Of a DNA stretch of 64,000 nt, positions 60,528 to 64,000 are shown piece after piece. The notes under the pieces are model-generated. The model was given only the letters and a program-made list of their open reading frames with translations, was not told where the DNA came from and made no database searches. The DNA comes from Halomonas urmiana (GTDB lineage: Bacteria; Pseudomonadota; Gammaproteobacteria; Pseudomonadales; Halomonadaceae). Both the position numbers and the translations under genes were made by a program. Position 1 is the stretch's first letter. Each line of letters starts with the position of its first letter. The stretch spans positions 1-64,000 of the forward strand of contig NZ_VBUI01000003.1 in NCBI RefSeq assembly GCF_005780185.1, given 5' to 3'.

Positions 60528-61874
60528 TCAGGAAGCGGGCTCGGGATTCAGGCAGTTGTCATAGAGGGTCACGGTCGCCGGCCAATCCGAGAAGAGGCCC
60601 ATGATGCCCACATCCTGGGCCAGCACGTCCAGTACCAGCAGCTTGTCGCCCTCGTTGTCGATCACCGCATCGACGCTCCGGTGGTACCACTCGCCGTCTT
60701 CGCTGAGCGGGCCGGAGCGCTCGTAGCTCCAGGCGATCAGCTCGAGTCCGGCGGCCCTCGCGCGCTCGGCGTAGGCCGAGGGCACGATGCGGTCCTCGTT
60801 CTCGCCGGCCTCGGGGCGCGCCTCGAGCAGCATCCACATCGGCGGGGCGAGGATCTTCACGCCCTGCTCGGCGAGCTCCTCCATGCTCGGCGACCAGGTC
60901 GCCGGGTCGCGGTGGTCGAAGCTCTCGTCGTCGTAGCGGTCGTCGAGGTAGACCGCCTGGTCGGCGAACTCGGGGGCGTTGTCGATCCAGTAGCGCACGT
61001 CGTCCAGGTTGAACGACTGCGGGAAGACGTCCTCGGCCGGCACGCCGGCGTCCCGGTACTCGTCGAGCAGCTTCCGGGCGTAGTCGGCCTGGCTCATGCC
61101 GTCGAAGGGCATCGCCACGCTCGGCGCCTTGAGCTCCGGCGTCATGCGCACGCCCAGCGCCTGGAAGAGCGCGATGCTCTCGGCGTGGGTCATCAGGGTG
61201 CCGCGGGTGGCGTAGAGGTCGGTGCGCCAGTCGGGGGTGCCGTCGAGGTACGCCGCCAGGGTGTCGGCCTCGGTGTTCACGCCGTCCATGCGCCCCTTGA
61301 GGCGCTTGAACTCGGCCAGGGTGATGTCGCTGGTGCAGCATTGCACCGCCTCGGCGTTGGTCAGCGCGCCGGTCTCGGGGTCGAAGGCCGGCGGCACGCT
61401 GCACTGATCGGCCAGGTCGGTCTCGAGGATGTTGGTGGTGGCGTGCAGGTCGCACTGGGAGTGGCGGCAGACCAGCGCCTTGTCCTCGGTGAAGGTCACG
61501 TCGCACTCCACGATGCCAGCGCCCATCTGGGCCGCGGCGAGATAGGATTCCCGGGTGTGCTCGGGGAACTGCATGGCCGCCCCGCGATGGCCGATCGAGA
61601 AGTCCCGGCGCTGCCACCGCTCGGTGTCGGCGGCGCAGCGCATCAGGGTCTCCTTGAGCCGGCGCTCGCGCTGGGTGCCCTCGTCCATGTCCTGGATCAG
61701 GAACAGCGGGCGCGGGCCCAGGGTGACGTTCTGGGCCGCCTCGATGGCGCCGACCTTCGCCGGGCTGGTGGCCAGGGCGGCGGTCGCCGCCAGGCAGCCG
61801 ACGATGCCCAGGGCCAGTGCCGAGAGGAGCCTCGGCCGTGCGCCGCTTCGTGTGGTGGGGGAAGTCCCTTTCAT
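60528..61874 (-). CDS. Periplasmic glycerophosphodiester phosphodiesterase family protein
   Basis: The 448-residue secreted protein has a signal sequence ([19 protein letters not shown]) and the GDPD motif [18 protein letters not shown], with [21 protein letters not shown] giving the metal-binding acids and the second histidine. It hydrolyses glycerophosphodiesters to glycerol-3-phosphate. It is longer than E. coli GlpQ (358), with extra segments around residues 135-185 that hold a CC pair and other cysteines. GAGGCG precedes the ATG. Confidence 0.9.
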   Translation of the reverse strand: MKGTSPTTRSGARPRLLSALALGIVGCLAATAALATSPAKVGAIEAAQNVTLGPRPLFLIQDMDEGTQRERRLKETLMRCAADTERWQRRDFSIGHRGAAMQFPEHTRESYLAAAQMGAGIVECDVTFTEDKALVCRHSQCDLHATTNILETDLADQCSVPPAFDPETGALTNAEAVQCCTSDITLAEFKRLKGRMDGVNTEADTLAAYLDGTPDWRTDLYATRGTLMTHAESIALFQALGVRMTPELKAPSVAMPFDGMSQADYARKLLDEYRDAGVPAEDVFPQSFNLDDVRYWIDNAPEFADQAVYLDDRYDDESFDHRDPATWSPSMEELAEQGVKILAPPMWMLLEARPEAGENEDRIVPSAYAERARAAGLELIAWSYERSGPLSEDGEWYHRSVDAVIDNEGDKLLVLDVLAQDVGIMGLFSDWPATVTLYDNCLNPEPAS

Positions 61875-62019
61875 GATGCGCCTCGCGTGTCATGTCGTGG
61901 TGAGAGGGGGTGACTCGCTCAGCGTAGCAGAGCCCTCGTGAGCCGCTGATGACAGCGCGTCGACGCGCCACGCCGCCCCGGGTATCCTGCCGCTGCTCTC
62001 CTTACCCCTTTCTTCTTCG

Positions 62020-62421
62020 ATGAGCGAGCCCACCTTTATGCCTTCGACGCCGCGCCCCACCCCATCCAGGCCCCCGACGATGGCCGATCCCGACCTGCCG
62101 CCGCGTCTGCGCGCCTGGCTCGAGCGCCTGCCCGAGGCGCAGCTGCCGGTCACCTATCAGCAGGCCGCCGAGGCGATGGGGCTCGCCCCGCCGCGCACCA
62201 TCCAGCGCGTCGCCCTGGCGCTGGAGGCGCTGATGCGCGAGGACGCGGCCGCGGGCCGTCCGCTGATCGCCGCCCTGGTGATCAGCCGCCGCGGCGAGCT
62301 GCCCCGGCCGGGCTTCTTCGAGCTGGCCGTCGAGCTCGGCCGCCTGCCCGCCGACCCGGCGGGTCATGAGATAGCCTATCGGCAGGAGCTCGATCGGGTG
62401 CTGACGGCGCGAGCGGAATGA
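62020..62421 (+). CDS. Hypothetical protein
   Basis: I do not recognise this product of up to 133 residues. The segment LPVTYQQAAEAMGLAPPRTIQRVALALEALM looks like a helix-turn-helix, and ALVISRRGELPRPGFFELAVELGR recalls a small DNA-linked domain. No ribosome site is clear before 62020; an ATG at 62080 would remove the proline-rich start. It is isolated between the phosphodiesterase and the Lrp-type gene. Confidence 0.6.
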   Translation: MSEPTFMPSTPRPTPSRPPTMADPDLPPRLRAWLERLPEAQLPVTYQQAAEAMGLAPPRTIQRVALALEALMREDAAAGRPLIAALVISRRGELPRPGFFELAVELGRLPADPAGHEIAYRQELDRVLTARAE

Positions 62422-62452
62422 AACGAAGCGCCTGGGGGCGGCGCTTTTCGGT

Positions 62453-62944
62453 TCAGCTCCTGGCGTGACGCACCAGGGTAGTAAGGTTGGGTTGAGAGGA
62501 TTTTATCTCCCTGGTGGTGATATACGTCACGTAGCGGTCGATCCCCAGGTCCGCTGAAAGCAGCTCTTCCATCACGCCCTGAAAAGCGGGCAGGCTGACG
62601 GTCAATACCTTCAAGACGTAATCCATTCCCCCTCCCGTCGCCATGCATTCGACGATCTCATCGATTCGCTGGATGTGCTGCTCGAAACGTTGAAAGTCCG
62701 CGGTTCGATGCCCCTTGAGCGACACCGTCACGATCACCCTGATGACATCGGCGAGCTTGTCGACCGCGATATCCGCATGATAGCCGCGGATCAGGCCCGC
62801 TGCCCGTAATCGGTTGAAGCGAATCCAGCAGGGTGTCGGGGAAAGATTGACGATCTCGGACAGACGAATTTTGCTGAGATGGCCGTGATGTTGCACCGCG
62901 AAAAGGATGCGAATATCGGCAGCATCAAGGGCGATTTTTCTCAT
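62453..62944 (-). CDS. Lrp/AsnC family transcriptional regulator
   Basis: The 163-residue regulator has an N-terminal winged helix (LDAADIRILFAVQHHGHLSKIRLSEIVNLSPTPCWIRFNRL) and a C-terminal RAM ligand-binding domain. It resembles regulators of the DoeX type that sit beside ectoine-degradation genes, but no ectoine genes are present here and that assignment is not made. The ATG at 62944 has GGAGG nine bases upstream; the alternative at 62953 is too close to it. The 472-base gap upstream may hold its operator. Confidence 0.9.
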   Translation of the reverse strand: MRKIALDAADIRILFAVQHHGHLSKIRLSEIVNLSPTPCWIRFNRLRAAGLIRGYHADIAVDKLADVIRVIVTVSLKGHRTADFQRFEQHIQRIDEIVECMATGGGMDYVLKVLTVSLPAFQGVMEELLSADLGIDRYVTYITTREIKSSQPNLTTLVRHARS

Positions 62945-62953
62945 TGTTCCCAT

Positions 62954-63425
62954 CCTCCAGTGTGGCCCTCATGAAGGCGTTGGTTAAGGAGTGAGACGAG
63001 GATATGCGTCGATGCCGGATATCGCGCCTTGAGACCGAGATCGCTCAACAGGGAGGAGTGAGTGAGAGTGGAAAAGCCACGCTCGAGGGGCGTCGATGGC
63101 TCGACTTGCCGGGGAGCGAAGTTCTCGCACTCGAGGGAAGTTTCTTATCTTCTACATTATCACAGTAGACGCGACCAGCCGCCGTATCAATCTGAGTGAT
63201 GTCACCCGTGAAGGCATGGGTCGGCGCCTGTATGATTACGTAATCCACTGATTTTCATGTCAATGTAGTGTCATTCTACAGGCGGCAATGAGGGGGCGAA
63301 TCGCGTGAGTCGGCGAAGCGCCCGCCCCGCCTGTCGCCCATGGCGAATGCCCCTCCAGAGGCGTGCCGTTCGTGGCACTGGCCGATGTCCAGAAGGGGGC
63401 CATTCGCCGGTTTGTCGCGCCTGTG
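62954..63425. other. Intergenic region between the Lrp-type regulator and flavoprotein genes
   Basis: No credible gene is seen in this 472-base gap. It is AT-richer than the average. The only clear element is the 12-bp palindrome at 63234-63245. Regulatory sites for the minus-strand regulator gene are expected here. Confidence 0.5.
63234..63245. promoter_or_regulatory. Perfect 12-bp palindrome
   Basis: GATTACGTAATC is self-complementary and lies about 290 bases upstream of the Lrp-type gene start. It may be a regulator binding site, but a single copy of this length can arise by chance. Confidence 0.35.
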
Positions 63426-64000
63426 TCATGAATAGGCCGGGACGGTGTTGGAATGCATCATGGCTTCAGCCGCATAGATCCGACGCTTCTCCCTGGCGTC
63501 GATCAACACATCCCTTAACAGTTCTTCGGCACTGGGGTGATAGACGGGCATCATCAGCACCTGCTCTGCCGTCATGCTGTGTGTGATGGCTAGGGCAAGC
63601 AGATGCGCCAGGTGTTCGGCTTGGTAACCAAGCAATTCGGCGCCTAGGATGACGCCGGTTCGCGCATCCAGGTAGACTTGAATACGTCCTTCTACCTTGT
63701 TCCAAACCACATGGCGGGGACTCGCAAACGGCAGTTCTCCAATGATAATTTCCAGGCCTTGAAGCTCCCGGAAACTCTGTCCGATGATAGCGATCTGAGG
63801 ATCGGTGAAGAACACCATTAATGGCGGTCTACGATCGACAGGCACCGGATCTGGGTAGTTCAACGCGTTATCGGCAGCGATACGTCCCTCATCAAAGGCT
63901 TCGTGCCACACCGGCAGGTATTCAGCCGCATCGCCGGCAATGAAAATGGGAGTGTCAGAGCAGAGCATCGTCTGTGGATCGAATACCACCTTGCCAGCTT
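63426..64000 (-). CDS. Dihydrolipoamide-dehydrogenase-type flavoprotein, C-terminal part
   Basis: The gene runs off the right edge; reading is open from 64000. The visible 191 residues include IFIAGDAAEYLPVWHEAFDEG (the FAD-binding GDA motif), the start of the dimerisation domain at PPLMVFFTDPQIAIIG, and the C-terminal VYHPSAEE with the catalytic histidine and glutamate. The N-terminal CxxxxC active site is outside the window, so it could be lipoamide dehydrogenase, mercuric reductase or a soluble transhydrogenase. It has lower GC than its neighbours. Confidence 0.85.
   Translation of the reverse strand, partial: AGKVVFDPQTMLCSDTPIFIAGDAAEYLPVWHEAFDEGRIAADNALNYPDPVPVDRRPPLMVFFTDPQIAIIGQSFRELQGLEIIIGELPFASPRHVVWNKVEGRIQVYLDARTGVILGAELLGYQAEHLAHLLALAITHSMTAEQVLMMPVYHPSAEELLRDVLIDAREKRRIYAAEAMMHSNTVPAYS

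Noticed and set aside
63045..63248. 67-residue minus-strand frame upstream of the Lrp-type regulator
   Set aside because: It lacks a ribosome site and any recognisable motif, and it overlaps likely regulatory DNA.

Overview
This 64 kb window is GC-rich (clearly above 60% over most of its length), densely coding chromosomal DNA from a gammaproteobacterium. Gene content (NhaB and NhaD Na+/H+ antiporters, SulP transporter, FabV enoyl reductase, a complete-looking astC-aruF-aruG-astD-astB arginine succinyltransferase block, DUF3581, DUF3541, an Lrp-family regulator, several c-di-GMP proteins) fits a halophile or halotolerant member of the Halomonadaceae. That taxonomic call is inference from gene content. 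Many genes are translationally coupled (ATGA, TAATG or TGATG overlaps).

Layout. 0-7.2 kb (minus strand): a truncated YejM/PbgA-like membrane protein at the left edge, NAD-type isocitrate dehydrogenase, a HelD/UvrD-like helicase, release factor 3 and several small unknown genes including a DksA/TraR-type zinc-finger protein. 7.4-10.7 kb: a SAM-centred minus-strand cluster, cfa-metK-ABM monooxygenase-luxS. 10.9-15.1 kb: tandem universal stress protein, NhaB and a SulP transporter. 15.1-16.2 kb: a gene-poor, lower-GC gap with a 7-bp tandem repeat, an orphan terminator and a decayed tRNA-Leu(CAA). 16.3-19.7 kb: DUF1206, ExoD, Rnk and a LysE exporter behind a strong palindromic operator. 19.9-27.2 kb: a doubly degenerate REC-EAL protein, an AidB homologue with a tandem-repeat expansion, and a Nudix-MoxR-DUF58-transglutaminase operon. 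27.2-29.8 kb: glutathione peroxidase, FabV and small genes.

29.9-38.0 kb: arginine catabolism. An AraC/GlxA-type regulator resembling Pseudomonas ArgR is followed by a methyltransferase and the ast operon; astE is not in the window. 38.1-41.2 kb: ZapE-type ATPase, TRIC-type channel and a coupled DUF3541 lipoprotein. 41.2-46.5 kb: an unusual four-gene minus-strand operon (small PstS-like periplasmic protein, porin-like outer-membrane protein, a membrane PAS-GGDEF-EAL protein and a low-GC acyltransferase related to acyl-homoserine-lactone synthases). This is the best candidate here for an undescribed signalling system. 46.9-56.2 kb: NhaD, DUF3581, CorA-type transporter, DUF3422, a secreted protein, GNAT, DUF3820, DUF1289, an NAD(P)-binding protein and a coupled EAL/GGDEF pair.

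56.4-64 kb: NfsA nitroreductase, a TPM/TPM/LemA block followed by a decayed second copy of the nfsA 3-prime end, DUF1499, a glycerophosphodiester phosphodiesterase, a small unknown gene, an Lrp/AsnC regulator, and the C-terminal part of a dihydrolipoamide-dehydrogenase-type flavoprotein running off the right edge.
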